DNA of 9,624 bases from an uncultured Ruminococcus sp. (GTDB lineage Bacteria; Bacillota; Clostridia; Oscillospirales; Ruminococcaceae): assembly GCA_947173865.1 (NCBI GenBank), contig CAMWGS010000057.1, forward strand, positions 1-9,624. Reading direction: 5' to 3'. The position numbers were made by a program, and so were the translations under genes. Position 1 is the first letter of the stretch; every line of letters starts with the position of its first letter. The notes under the pieces were generated by a model. It saw only the letters and a list, made by a program, of their open reading frames with translations, ran no database searches and was not told where the DNA came from. Positions 1 through 6,357 of the stretch are shown piece after piece.

Positions 1-22
1 CAAAAAATACATAATGAAATTA

Positions 23-46
23 TTCTGAATTGTTATTGTTCTGAAT
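23..46. repeat. Short direct repeat upstream of the first promoter
   Basis: The 8-mer TTCTGAAT occurs at 23-30 and again at 39-46, a 16-bp period, just upstream of the -35 element at 62. Two copies at that position could be a regulator binding site, but the repeat is short and the region is AT-rich, so chance is a serious alternative. Nothing else is recognisable in bases 1-60. Confidence 0.25.
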
Positions 47-61
47 GTTTTGTATTTAATC

Positions 62-91
62 TTGACAAGCCGACTGAATTTGCTGTAAAAT
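62..91 (+). promoter_or_regulatory. Sigma-A-like promoter of the sortase/SpoIID-like operon
   Basis: A perfect -35 hexamer TTGACA (62-67) is followed after 18 bp by TAAAAT (86-91), which matches TATAAT at five of six bases. The predicted transcription start is near 98, giving a leader of about 45 nt before the ATG at 144. A second perfect TATAAT at 110-115 has no good -35 at normal spacing. This is the only strong promoter seen ahead of the three closely spaced genes downstream. Confidence 0.6.
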
Positions 92-143
92 GTTAATAAG
101 AGAGTACGATATAATTTCTTATCGGTAGAGGAGATTCAGTCTG

Positions 144-2006
144 ATGAGCGATAATTTAAATGATGTTATGCCTGACGCTGATATTCAGAATAACAATGAC
201 AGACTTAATGAAATTCTGAATTCGGTTGACAGCAGATTAAAAGATAAAACGGACATTTCAAAATGGGAGGACGAACTGACTTCCGCTATTGCAAAACATT
301 CGCATAAAAGCAGTTTTCCCGAAAGCTGTGAAGATATTCTCGGTGAACTCGAAGAAAGAACGAAACAGGAAACAGATGCGGTTATTGCTGCGGTTCTTAA
401 TGAGGGGAATCCGTCTGACGACGTTCAGGAACTGATTGAACAGCTTACCGTTGCGAAAAAGGTGAGCGAACTCAGTTCACAGAAAAAGAAATCTGTTGCT
501 GAGGTAATTTCCGTTGCGGAAGTTGCAGAGGTCAGTGAAACGAAGAAACCCGAAGAAGTTCCGAAAGTAAGTGAAACGGAAAATGAAGGTGTGGCTGTTA
601 TGGAATATGCTCACGAAGAACAGGGTAAAATACAGCCTGAGAGTATTTCGGAAAATTCTCTGATTGAAAGTGTTTCTGAAATTTCAGAGCCTGAAATTCC
701 TGCCGTACAGGAAATTAAAGAGGAAGTTACTCATAAACCCTCTGAAAAAACACTTGTTTATAATGTTCCTTTAAGGGCTTCACAGGCAGATGTGCGTGCG
801 GTACAGGAAGCCGTAGCCACTACAGCAGCGGCACGGGTAAGAAAGCCTGTAAAGAAAATTGTAAGGGTTGACAGAACCCAGACTTCCGAAACACCAAAAT
901 CGCCTGAAAGAGCTGTAAGAAATACAGCAGAGCAGGTGCAAAGAAATATCAGACCTGAAAGAAATGTTCCGAATCCGAACAAGAAGAAAAAAGGTTCTTT
1001 CAAAGATAAGTTTCTTGGACTTTTTCCGCAGAAAAGGGATTCGGCACTTGAAAAAGTCAGAAAAGTTGTGTTTCTCGGTTCAATATGTGCGATAGTTGTA
1101 TGTGGTTATATGGTAGGGGACTATTATATTGACCTCTGGAAAAGCAAGAATCTGCATGACGACATTGCCGAAATTTATGAGACATATCCTTTGCCTGAAC
1201 GTACAAACGACAATGCAACAAGTTATGACCCCGACGAAGAACGCATATATACCCTCCTCGACGGTGCAAAGAAACTTCTTGACAGAAATTCTGATGTTAT
1301 AGGATATATTACCATTCCTAATACTCCCGTCGCAAATCCTGTCATGCAGTCAGGGGACAACAGCAAGTATCTTGACCAGAATATTGATGGTGACAATTCA
1401 AGAGCAGGAGAGCTTTTCCTTGACTACAGAAATAATTTTGACAGGGTAGTTGACAGCAGATTGAGTGTGCCTAATTCGGATAATCTTGTTATTTATGGTC
1501 ATAATATGGCTAATGATACAATGTTCGGAAGTCTTAAATACTATCAGAGAAATTATAACTACTATACCGATAATCCCGTTATATACCTGAACTCAAATTA
1601 TGAGTGCTATACTTACAAGATTTTTTCATACTTCATTCTCGACGCTCTTGACGAATCCGAAACGGCTTATGACTGCTGGAATAAGTTCGATTTCGACAAT
1701 GAGGAAGATTTTTATAACTTTGTAAATGAGGCTAAAAAGAGAAGTCTCGGACTTAATGATGTTGATGTGAAGTACGGCGACAAGCTCCTTACTCTTTCTA
1801 CCTGCAATACCGTTCTTGGTGACAGGGGAAGGCTTATAGTAATGGGCAGACTGCTCAGGGACGGCGAAGATGTCAGAATAGGTACAGACAAAAATACTCA
1901 GAATGCTAATGTAAAATGGCCGTCTATATATTATCAGCAGAAACCAAATGAAAAATATAACCCTGATGCAGAGTTTATTCCATACGGTCCTGACGAGGAG
2001 GAATAA
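144..2006 (+). CDS. srtB: Class B sortase with a long cytoplasmic N-terminal region
   Basis: This is a membrane-anchored cysteine transpeptidase. Class B sortases cut a sorting signal in a secreted protein and join it to peptidoglycan or another surface protein. The protein has 620 residues; the usual SrtB has about 240-260. Residues 1-305 are acidic, low in hydrophobicity and rich in E/V/S/K, with degenerate VAEV and VSET repeats around 116-150. A basic patch (279-307, including NKKKKGSFKDK) precedes one membrane segment (about 306-326), predicting an N-in/C-out topology. The sortase domain spans about 380-572, with catalytic His453 in YGHNM, Cys554 in TLSTC and Arg563 in GRLIV. An acidic tail (573-620) follows. 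The start ATG has AGAGGAG (127-133) upstream. The next gene begins 3 bp after the stop, so the two are surely co-transcribed. No sorting-signal substrate is encoded in the window. The enzyme class is clear; the role of the N-terminal half is unknown. The symbol is family-level only. Confidence 0.93.
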   Translation: MSDNLNDVMPDADIQNNNDRLNEILNSVDSRLKDKTDISKWEDELTSAIAKHSHKSSFPESCEDILGELEERTKQETDAVIAAVLNEGNPSDDVQELIEQLTVAKKVSELSSQKKKSVAEVISVAEVAEVSETKKPEEVPKVSETENEGVAVMEYAHEEQGKIQPESISENSLIESVSEISEPEIPAVQEIKEEVTHKPSEKTLVYNVPLRASQADVRAVQEAVATTAAARVRKPVKKIVRVDRTQTSETPKSPERAVRNTAEQVQRNIRPERNVPNPNKKKKGSFKDKFLGLFPQKRDSALEKVRKVVFLGSICAIVVCGYMVGDYYIDLWKSKNLHDDIAEIYETYPLPERTNDNATSYDPDEERIYTLLDGAKKLLDRNSDVIGYITIPNTPVANPVMQSGDNSKYLDQNIDGDNSRAGELFLDYRNNFDRVVDSRLSVPNSDNLVIYGHNMANDTMFGSLKYYQRNYNYYTDNPVIYLNSNYECYTYKIFSYFILDALDESETAYDCWNKFDFDNEEDFYNFVNEAKKRSLGLNDVDVKYGDKLLTLSTCNTVLGDRGRLIVMGRLLRDGEDVRIGTDKNTQNANVKWPSIYYQQKPNEKYNPDAEFIPYGPDEEE

Positions 2007-2009
2007 ATA

Positions 2010-3026
2010 GTGAATCCTATAAAAGTTATTTCGGTACTTTCCGCTTTTGTGGCAGTGGCAAGTATATCTGTTGCAATGCTTATGATGAGTGAAAAAGAGG
2101 GAAATACTGTTCCCGTGGTAACAATGAGTGAAGAAGCAACTGTGACGGAAACAGAATCAACAACAAAAATAACATCATTATCGACAACAACAGCAATGGT
2201 TGTTACCGAACCGACAGTTACAACCACTCTGCCTGTATATGATTATATCCCGAATAATAAGGGCATGACCGATTTTTCCAAGCTTTTACGGAAACAAAAC
2301 AAGGACTTTGTAGGGTGGCTTAAAATAAAAAATACTATGGTTAATTATCCTGTAATGAAAGACCCCGGAGAAATTCAGCCTGATACAGGCTATGGTACGG
2401 AATACTGTCCACCAAACGAGTTTTATCTCCATCATGATTTTGATAAAAACTATTTGTTTGAGGGTACACTGTATATGGATTACCGTGATGTTTTCGGAAA
2501 CGACGAAAATACACAATCGGATAATATTGTTATATATGGTCATAATATGCTTAATGATTCAATGTTCGGCTCACTTGACCATTACTATCAGATAGACGGA
2601 TTCTATAATTCAAGTCAATTCATTGAATTGAGTTCAAACTATAAGGACTATAATTATGTTATTTTTGGTTACATAATAACAAGCGGTGACGCAGGTGTTG
2701 AGTTTGATTACTGGAATAGGGAAGAATTCGAGAAAAAAGAAGATTTTGACTGGTATGTTGGAAAAATCCGTGAAAAACAAATGCTTGATACGGGTGTTGA
2801 CGTTAAGTACGGCGACAAGCTTCTTACATTGTCAACCTGTTATTCCGACGCAGATAATTCAAGATTTATTATAGTTGCGAGAAGGCTCAGGGACGGAGAG
2901 GTTGAAGGGGATTTTTCAACTATTCAGAAAATCAAACCCGAAGAACCTTCTACCGCAGAAGTTCAGACTGAAGAAAATCAGTTTGAAGAAAATCATGAAA
3001 ATGAAATTCAGGATATTCCTACATAA
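2010..3026 (+). CDS. srtB: Class B sortase, second tandem copy
   Basis: This is a 338-residue class B sortase. An N-terminal signal-anchor (about 4-26) leads into a Thr/Glu-rich linker (about 37-75) and then the catalytic domain (about 95-294). Catalytic residues are His178 in IVIYGHNM, Cys277 in KLLTLSTC and Arg285 in SRFII. An acidic, Gln/Glu-rich tail (297-338) follows. The domain resembles its upstream neighbour closely: both have YGHNM-x-ND-x-MFGSL and DVKYGDKLLTLSTC, consistent with an old tandem duplication. It lacks the 305-residue cytoplasmic region of the first copy. The start is GTG at 2010 with GAGGAGG (1995-2001) inside the 3' end of the upstream gene, so translation may be coupled. 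The Cys-Arg spacing is one residue shorter than in the first copy. Its substrate is not visible here. The symbol is family-level only. Confidence 0.93.
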   Translation: MNPIKVISVLSAFVAVASISVAMLMMSEKEGNTVPVVTMSEEATVTETESTTKITSLSTTTAMVVTEPTVTTTLPVYDYIPNNKGMTDFSKLLRKQNKDFVGWLKIKNTMVNYPVMKDPGEIQPDTGYGTEYCPPNEFYLHHDFDKNYLFEGTLYMDYRDVFGNDENTQSDNIVIYGHNMLNDSMFGSLDHYYQIDGFYNSSQFIELSSNYKDYNYVIFGYIITSGDAGVEFDYWNREEFEKKEDFDWYVGKIREKQMLDTGVDVKYGDKLLTLSTCYSDADNSRFIIVARRLRDGEVEGDFSTIQKIKPEEPSTAEVQTEENQFEENHENEIQDIPT

Positions 3027-3046
3027 TAAATAATTAGGAGAAATTT

Positions 3047-4300
3047 ATGGAAATTAAAAATTCACTGAAACGTATTCCAGCTCTTTTATCGGGCTTGCTT
3101 ATAGCTGTGTCATTCGGCGGACACTGTGTCAGTGCGGTCGGCGAAATGCCTGAAAATCAGGAACCGTATATTTACGGAGAACCTGAAAATATTGATACAG
3201 AAAATACTACAGGTAGTACGGAGAATCAGACTACAACTTCTCCCGCACAGCGTGTGGAAATCAAAAAGGGAAAGGCGGTTATTGATGACTATGATTCAAG
3301 TCTTTCGATTGTGAATTATGAAATGTCAGTTCCCGAATATACGTATTATGAGGACTTTTCAAATACCAATCTTACACAACAGCAGGCAGAACAGGTAAAG
3401 AAAGAAATCGTTATTTCTCTGCGTACTGGAAACCCTGTTACATCGGTAAAGCGTGCTGAAGATGCAGACCTTACCGCTATAGGACACGTCGGGGAAATTC
3501 CTGTTCCTCATGAACAGGACGTATCTTCTGAAATGTCTGGAGAATTTACGTTTGTAACTTACGGCTGGGGTCACGGTGTCGGCATGAGCCAGAACGGAGC
3601 AAATTTCTATGCAACGTATGCAGGCTGGTCTTATCAGGATATTCTTGCCCACTATTACCCCAACACTTACCTTATGAATACGGGTCTTACTGATTATGAG
3701 GAGCTTACTATAGAAGGTCAGCTCGCAGGTGATACCGTTTCAGTAGTCGCACAGATTGTAAACAGGGAAATCGGCGGTTCTATGCACTACGAAGCAATAA
3801 AGGCTCAGGCAGTCGCCGTTTATACCTACCTTAAATATCACAACGATGATTCCGCCGACCTTCTCGGCAAGCCTGACCCTCCACAGAATGTTATTGATGC
3901 CTGTACGGAAGTTCTCGGAGAAGCCCTCTATTATGACGGCAGTTACGCACTTACAATGTTTTCTGCTTCAACGGGTGGCTGTTCGGCAAACTGCGGTGAA
4001 GTTTTCTATGCCGACATTCCTTATCTCATAAGTGTTTCGAGTGACTATGATGAGACTTATGACCCTCATTATGGTACAGTTACATATTATCCTGCATCTG
4101 AAGTAAAAAGACTTATAGAGGGTGAATATAATATCAAGCTTTCCGATGACCCTGGAAAGTGGATTCAGCCGACTTATTCACAGCAGACGGGATATGTGAC
4201 GGACGTTAATATTGATGACCAGTTGTCGATAAGAGGTTATGAACTTAAATTGCTTCTTGACCTGAAATCATCAAAATTCAATCTTACATATACCTATTAA
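3047..4300 (+). CDS. Secreted SpoIID/LytB-domain protein, circularly permuted
   Basis: This is a 417-residue exported protein of the SpoIID/LytB family. SpoIID itself is a lytic transglycosylase acting on peptidoglycan glycan strands. A signal peptide (1-30, basic then hydrophobic, likely cut after V-S-A) leads into a Thr/Glu/Asn-rich, unrecognised region (31-164). The family blocks then appear in unusual order. First comes YGWGHGVGMSQNGA with YQDILAHYYP (about 166-209), normally the C-terminal end. Next is the catalytic segment NREIGGSMHYEAIKAQAVAV (239-258), where Glu241 aligns with the family's catalytic Glu. Then come the FSASTGG loop with Cys312 and Cys316, PYLISV, and finally the RGYEL-LLDLKSSKF block (396-411) at the very C-terminus. 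TAGGAG (3035-3040) precedes the ATG, 20 bp after the upstream stop, so it is in the sortase operon. Family membership is clear. Activity on the wall is inferred, and a sporulation role is not implied. Confidence 0.87.
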   Translation: MEIKNSLKRIPALLSGLLIAVSFGGHCVSAVGEMPENQEPYIYGEPENIDTENTTGSTENQTTTSPAQRVEIKKGKAVIDDYDSSLSIVNYEMSVPEYTYYEDFSNTNLTQQQAEQVKKEIVISLRTGNPVTSVKRAEDADLTAIGHVGEIPVPHEQDVSSEMSGEFTFVTYGWGHGVGMSQNGANFYATYAGWSYQDILAHYYPNTYLMNTGLTDYEELTIEGQLAGDTVSVVAQIVNREIGGSMHYEAIKAQAVAVYTYLKYHNDDSADLLGKPDPPQNVIDACTEVLGEALYYDGSYALTMFSASTGGCSANCGEVFYADIPYLISVSSDYDETYDPHYGTVTYYPASEVKRLIEGEYNIKLSDDPGKWIQPTYSQQTGYVTDVNIDDQLSIRGYELKLLLDLKSSKFNLTYTY

Positions 4301-4310
4301 AATATTATAA

Positions 4311-4369
4311 GTCTTTGAACACAACAGCAATATTTTATTCTTTGTGTTCAGGGACTTATTCGCTTTTTT
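4311..4369 (+). terminator. Probable intrinsic terminator after the SpoIID-like gene
   Basis: An inverted repeat pairs 4311-4324 (GTCTTTGAACACAA) with 4342-4355 (TTGTGTTCAGGGAC). The stem is 14 bp including two G-U pairs, around a 17-nt loop. It is followed by TTATT and then a six-T run at 4364-4369. It starts 11 bp after the stop codon, where a terminator is expected. The weak point is the 8-nt distance from stem to the T6 run, so efficiency may be partial. Confidence 0.6.
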
Positions 4370-4505
4370 GTCTTGTGAGTCGAAACAGATTAAAAAGACG
4401 TATATAAGAAAAATAAATTAATAAATCTCAAAAACGTATGTTCTGCTTTTGTACTGTAAAAAGCTGATTTTCAGCAATATATCTAAAAATATTTCTGACA
4501 GGCGG

Positions 4506-4543
4506 TTGACAATTGTGCGGTATTACATCTTGATAATTGCCCG
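4506..4543. repeat. Imperfect direct repeat over the rsmH promoter
   Basis: TTGACAATTGTGCG (4506-4519) and TTGATAATTGCCCG (4530-4543) match at 11 of 14 positions and are spaced exactly 24 bp apart. The second copy includes the -35 hexamer of the promoter at 4530-4558. The first copy contains a perfect TTGACA with no good -10 at 16-18 bp. This may be a duplicated promoter element or a two-site operator. Confidence 0.4.
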
Positions 4544-4558
4544 TTTAAGCTGTATAAT
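4530..4558 (+). promoter_or_regulatory. Sigma-A-like promoter of the dcw cluster
   Basis: The -35 TTGATA (4530-4535) and -10 TATAAT (4553-4558) are separated by exactly 17 bp. Transcription should start near 4565, leaving a leader of about 110 nt before rsmH. It lies downstream of the probable terminator of the sortase operon, so the dcw genes likely form a separate transcription unit. Confidence 0.65.
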
Positions 4559-4566
4559 TAATATAA

Positions 4567-4595
4567 GGTTGAAAAAGGTATTTTTCCGCCCGTTT
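4567..4595 (+). promoter_or_regulatory. Small leader hairpin with T-run, possible attenuator
   Basis: GAAAAA (4571-4576) pairs with TTTTTC (4581-4586) around a GGTA loop. GG (4567-4568) can pair with CC (4589-4590) across one mismatch and a wobble. CG and four T's follow (4591-4595). It lies just after the predicted transcription start. The stem is AT-rich and weak, so this is only a candidate. Confidence 0.2.
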
Positions 4596-4674
4596 TAATC
4601 AAGAGCGTACAGAAGCAGACTTTATACCGTTTCCGTCATCTTGCTTTGACTCTGAAAGTTAGGAGGATTATTTT

Positions 4675-5607
4675 ATGGTATTCAGTCATGTTCCCGTCAT
4701 GCTTAATGAATGTATTGACGGACTTGCTATTCGTCCGGACGGTATCTATGTTGACGGTACTGCGGGAGGTGCGGGTCATTCGTCTGTGATAGCTTCACAT
4801 CTCGGTGAAAACGGCAGACTTATTTCAATTGACCGTGACCCCGACGCTGTAGCTGTTGCAACTGAAAGGCTTTCGTCTTACAGTATGGCACAGGTTGTCA
4901 AAAACAATTATTCCAATATGAGAGAGGTTCTTGACAGTCTCGGAATTGACAAGGTTGACGGGATTCTTCTTGATTTAGGTGTGTCGTCGTATCAGCTCGA
5001 CGAGGAAAGCAGAGGTTTTTCATACCATGCAGACGCTCCGCTTGATATGAGAATGGAAAAGGAAGGAATCAGTGCGGCGGATATTGTCAATACATATTCA
5101 CAGCAGGAACTTGCAAAAATTATTTTTGAGTACGGTGAAGAAAAGTTTTCACGCAGAATTGCCGAAAATATAGTGAAGGCAAGAGAGGTTTCCCCTTTGA
5201 AAACCACTTTACAGCTTGCCGATATTATCAGACAGAGTGTTCCTCAGAAGGCAAGACGTGACAAAAATCCGTGCAAAAAAACTTTTCAGGCTATAAGAAT
5301 TGCGGTAAACGGCGAATTTGAACATCTTTCAAAAGGTCTTGACGAGGCTTTCTACAGTCTGAAAGCAGGCGGACGACTGGCTGTCATTACTTTTCATTCA
5401 CTTGAGGACAGGCTTGTAAAACAGAGGTTTGCGGGCTGGTGCAAAGGGTGCATATGTCCTCCCGATTTTCCACAGTGCGTATGCGGTCACAAACCGCAGG
5501 GCGTGCTTATCAACAGAAAGCCCATAGAGGCTGACGAAAACGAACTCGAAGAAAACAAAAGAAGCAGAAGTGCCAAACTCAGAATTATTGAAAGGGGTGC
5601 GGAATAG
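4675..5607 (+). CDS. rsmH: 16S rRNA (cytosine(1402)-N(4))-methyltransferase RsmH
   Basis: RsmH (MraW) methylates the N4 of C1402 in 16S rRNA, using S-adenosylmethionine, in the ribosomal decoding centre. The protein has 310 residues, normal for the family. Visible family blocks are HVPVML (5-10), the SAM-binding VDGTAGGAGHS (26-36), IDRDPDA (52-58), LDLGVSSYQLD (99-109) with RGFSYHADAPLDMRM (113-127), FQAIRIAVNGE (204-214), GGRLAVITFHSLEDR (232-246) and the C-terminal RSRSAKLRIIER (296-307). A Cys-rich stretch (C256, C259, C261, C268, C270) resembles that of many Firmicutes RsmH proteins. AGGAGG at 4661-4666 supports the ATG. It is the first gene of the dcw cluster here, and its stop codon touches the next start, indicating co-transcription with the division genes. 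Confidence 0.97.
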   Translation: MVFSHVPVMLNECIDGLAIRPDGIYVDGTAGGAGHSSVIASHLGENGRLISIDRDPDAVAVATERLSSYSMAQVVKNNYSNMREVLDSLGIDKVDGILLDLGVSSYQLDEESRGFSYHADAPLDMRMEKEGISAADIVNTYSQQELAKIIFEYGEEKFSRRIAENIVKAREVSPLKTTLQLADIIRQSVPQKARRDKNPCKKTFQAIRIAVNGEFEHLSKGLDEAFYSLKAGGRLAVITFHSLEDRLVKQRFAGWCKGCICPPDFPQCVCGHKPQGVLINRKPIEADENELEENKRSRSAKLRIIERGAE

Positions 5608-6102
5608 ATGGCTGAAAGTAATGCTGCTTATTATTATGAGGAAGCGGAAAACGACGATTTTCAGGAGGAAATAAAGCCTGAATCTGAAAAAGTTCCCGAA
5701 GCAAGAAAAAATATTCAGGTGAAACATAATGAAGTGAAAAGCGGTTCTGTACTCACCATTGTTTTTGTTTCTCTTGTTGCGGCTGTGCTGCTCGGTTCGG
5801 TAATTTATACGCTGGACAGAAGAAATACGGTATATAACAAGGTTACAGACCTTAACCGACAGCTTAAACTTGCCGAAGCCGAAAACGTAAGGTTGCAGTC
5901 TGAGCTTGAAAGCAAAATGTCTGCTAAAAACGTCGAAGATTATGCAGAAAATGTACTTGGCATGAAGAAAATGGATTCTTCACAAATCAAGTACATAAAA
6001 ATACAGACTGATGACGTGGTAAATATTCCTGAACAGGAAAAGGGCATAATAGCTAAAGTAAAAGGCTTTTTTGACGACTGTGTGGAATATTTCAGAGGGT
6101 AG
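5608..6102 (+). CDS. ftsL: FtsL-type cell division protein
   Basis: FtsL is a small bitopic septal protein that, with DivIC/FtsB and DivIB/FtsQ, supports the septal transpeptidase at the division site. The 164-residue product has an acidic cytoplasmic tail (1-45), one membrane segment (about 47-68, LTIVFVSLVAAVLLGSVIY) and a heptad-rich extracellular coiled coil (about 70-105). The segment NVEDYAENVLGMKK (108-121) resembles the post-coil A-x-x-x-LGM motif of this family. FtsL sequences are poorly conserved, so identification rests on size, topology, coiled coil and position between rsmH and a class B PBP gene. ATG 5608 immediately follows the rsmH stop; AAAGGGG (5591-5597) in the end of rsmH is the ribosome binding site. 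The extension after the coil (122-164) is somewhat longer than usual and ends with a Phe/Asp-rich segment. Confidence 0.85.
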   Translation: MAESNAAYYYEEAENDDFQEEIKPESEKVPEARKNIQVKHNEVKSGSVLTIVFVSLVAAVLLGSVIYTLDRRNTVYNKVTDLNRQLKLAEAENVRLQSELESKMSAKNVEDYAENVLGMKKMDSSQIKYIKIQTDDVVNIPEQEKGIIAKVKGFFDDCVEYFRG

Positions 6103-6119
6103 TACCATATAAATATAAT
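6091..6119 (+). promoter_or_regulatory. Possible weak promoter at the end of ftsL
   Basis: TATAAT at 6114-6119 has TTCAGA (6091-6096, four of six consensus bases) 17 bp upstream. Another TATAAT at 6134-6139 lacks a good -35. If active, it would let the PBP gene be transcribed separately from rsmH-ftsL. The area is very AT-rich, so chance matches are likely. Confidence 0.25.
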
Positions 6120-6166
6120 AACAGGACTGCCTATATAATATGTAGAACACGGAGATACAGCGAGTG

Positions 6167-6182
6167 TCGGAATATCGGAATA
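6167..6182. repeat. Perfect tandem 8-mer (TCGGAATA x2)
   Basis: TCGGAATA occurs at 6167-6174 and is repeated without a gap at 6175-6182. It lies in the gap between ftsL and the PBP gene and could be strand-slippage or part of an inserted repeat. Confidence 0.7.
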
Positions 6183-6188
6183 AGCCTT

Positions 6189-6217
6189 TTCGGAGCTTTG
6201 TCCATAGAACTCCGGAA
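6189..6217 (+). promoter_or_regulatory. Hairpin in the leader of the PBP gene
   Basis: CGGAG (6191-6195) pairs with CTCCG (6210-6214). TT (6189-6190) can pair with AA (6216-6217) past a bulged G, and three more pairs can form inside after one mismatch. A smaller CGCT/AGCG hairpin follows at 6229-6241. Together they suggest folded RNA, without matching a known class that I can name. Confidence 0.35.
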
Positions 6218-6298
6218 CGGCGTTTCCACGCTTGAATAGCGAAAAATCCTTCGTCGTATCAAAAGAAACGGACATCAGACAAAAAAGAAGATGTTCAG

Positions 6299-6357
6299 AA
6301 GGCGGGGCAGCAGAGAGTTACCCTGCCTTATTCTATTTTACGCCAGTATCAAGGCAG
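6299..6357 (+). promoter_or_regulatory. Competing pairings just upstream of the PBP ribosome binding site
   Basis: Segment A (6299-6307, AAGGCGGGG) pairs with segment B (6321-6329, CCCTGCCTT) as a 9-bp stem with one G-U pair, followed by a T-rich run (TTATTCTATTTTA, 6328-6340), which resembles a terminator. Segment C (6351-6357, AAGGCAG) can instead pair perfectly over 7 bp with B (6323-6329). A-B and B-C exclude each other. C directly adjoins the ribosome binding site at 6358-6365. A regulatory switch for PBP expression is inferred; no ligand or regulator is evident. Confidence 0.35.

Larger units (their letters stand above)
4301..4674. other. Intergenic region between the sortase operon and the dcw cluster
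   Basis: This 374-bp AT-rich stretch carries no supported gene on either strand. It holds a probable terminator at its 5' end, an AT-rich middle with a small GCTGA/TCAGC hairpin (4463-4475), a promoter with an overlapping direct repeat (4506-4558), and a leader of about 110 nt ending in the rsmH ribosome binding site AGGAGG (4661-4666). In many Gram-positive bacteria mraZ occupies the place directly before rsmH. No mraZ-like reading frame or remnant is visible here. Confidence 0.7.

Noticed and set aside
110..115. Perfect TATAAT as the main -10 of the first operon
   Set aside because: No -35-like hexamer occurs 16-18 bp upstream; the TTGACA at 62 pairs better with TAAAAT at 86.
758..1003. 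Minus-strand open frame inside the first sortase gene
   Set aside because: It is the antisense shadow of an E/K/V-rich coding stretch, with no ribosome binding site or recognisable domain.
3047..4300. Reading the SpoIID-like gene as proof of sporulation
   Set aside because: SpoIID/LytB domains also occur in non-sporulation wall enzymes. Its operon partners are sortases, and its domain order differs from SpoIID.
144..4300. A sortase substrate with an LPxTG or NPxTN-type C-terminal signal in the operon
   Set aside because: None of the three proteins ends with a sorting motif, hydrophobic stretch and basic tail.
4438..4467. Nine-codon frame with two Cys codons as a possible leader peptide
   Set aside because: It lies upstream of the predicted rsmH transcription start and has no ribosome binding site.
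5940..6275. Minus-strand open frame of 111 codons across the end of ftsL and the gap
   Set aside because: No ribosome binding site precedes its start, it overlaps a well-supported gene, and no family motif is visible. It is kept only as a hint about the nature of the gap.
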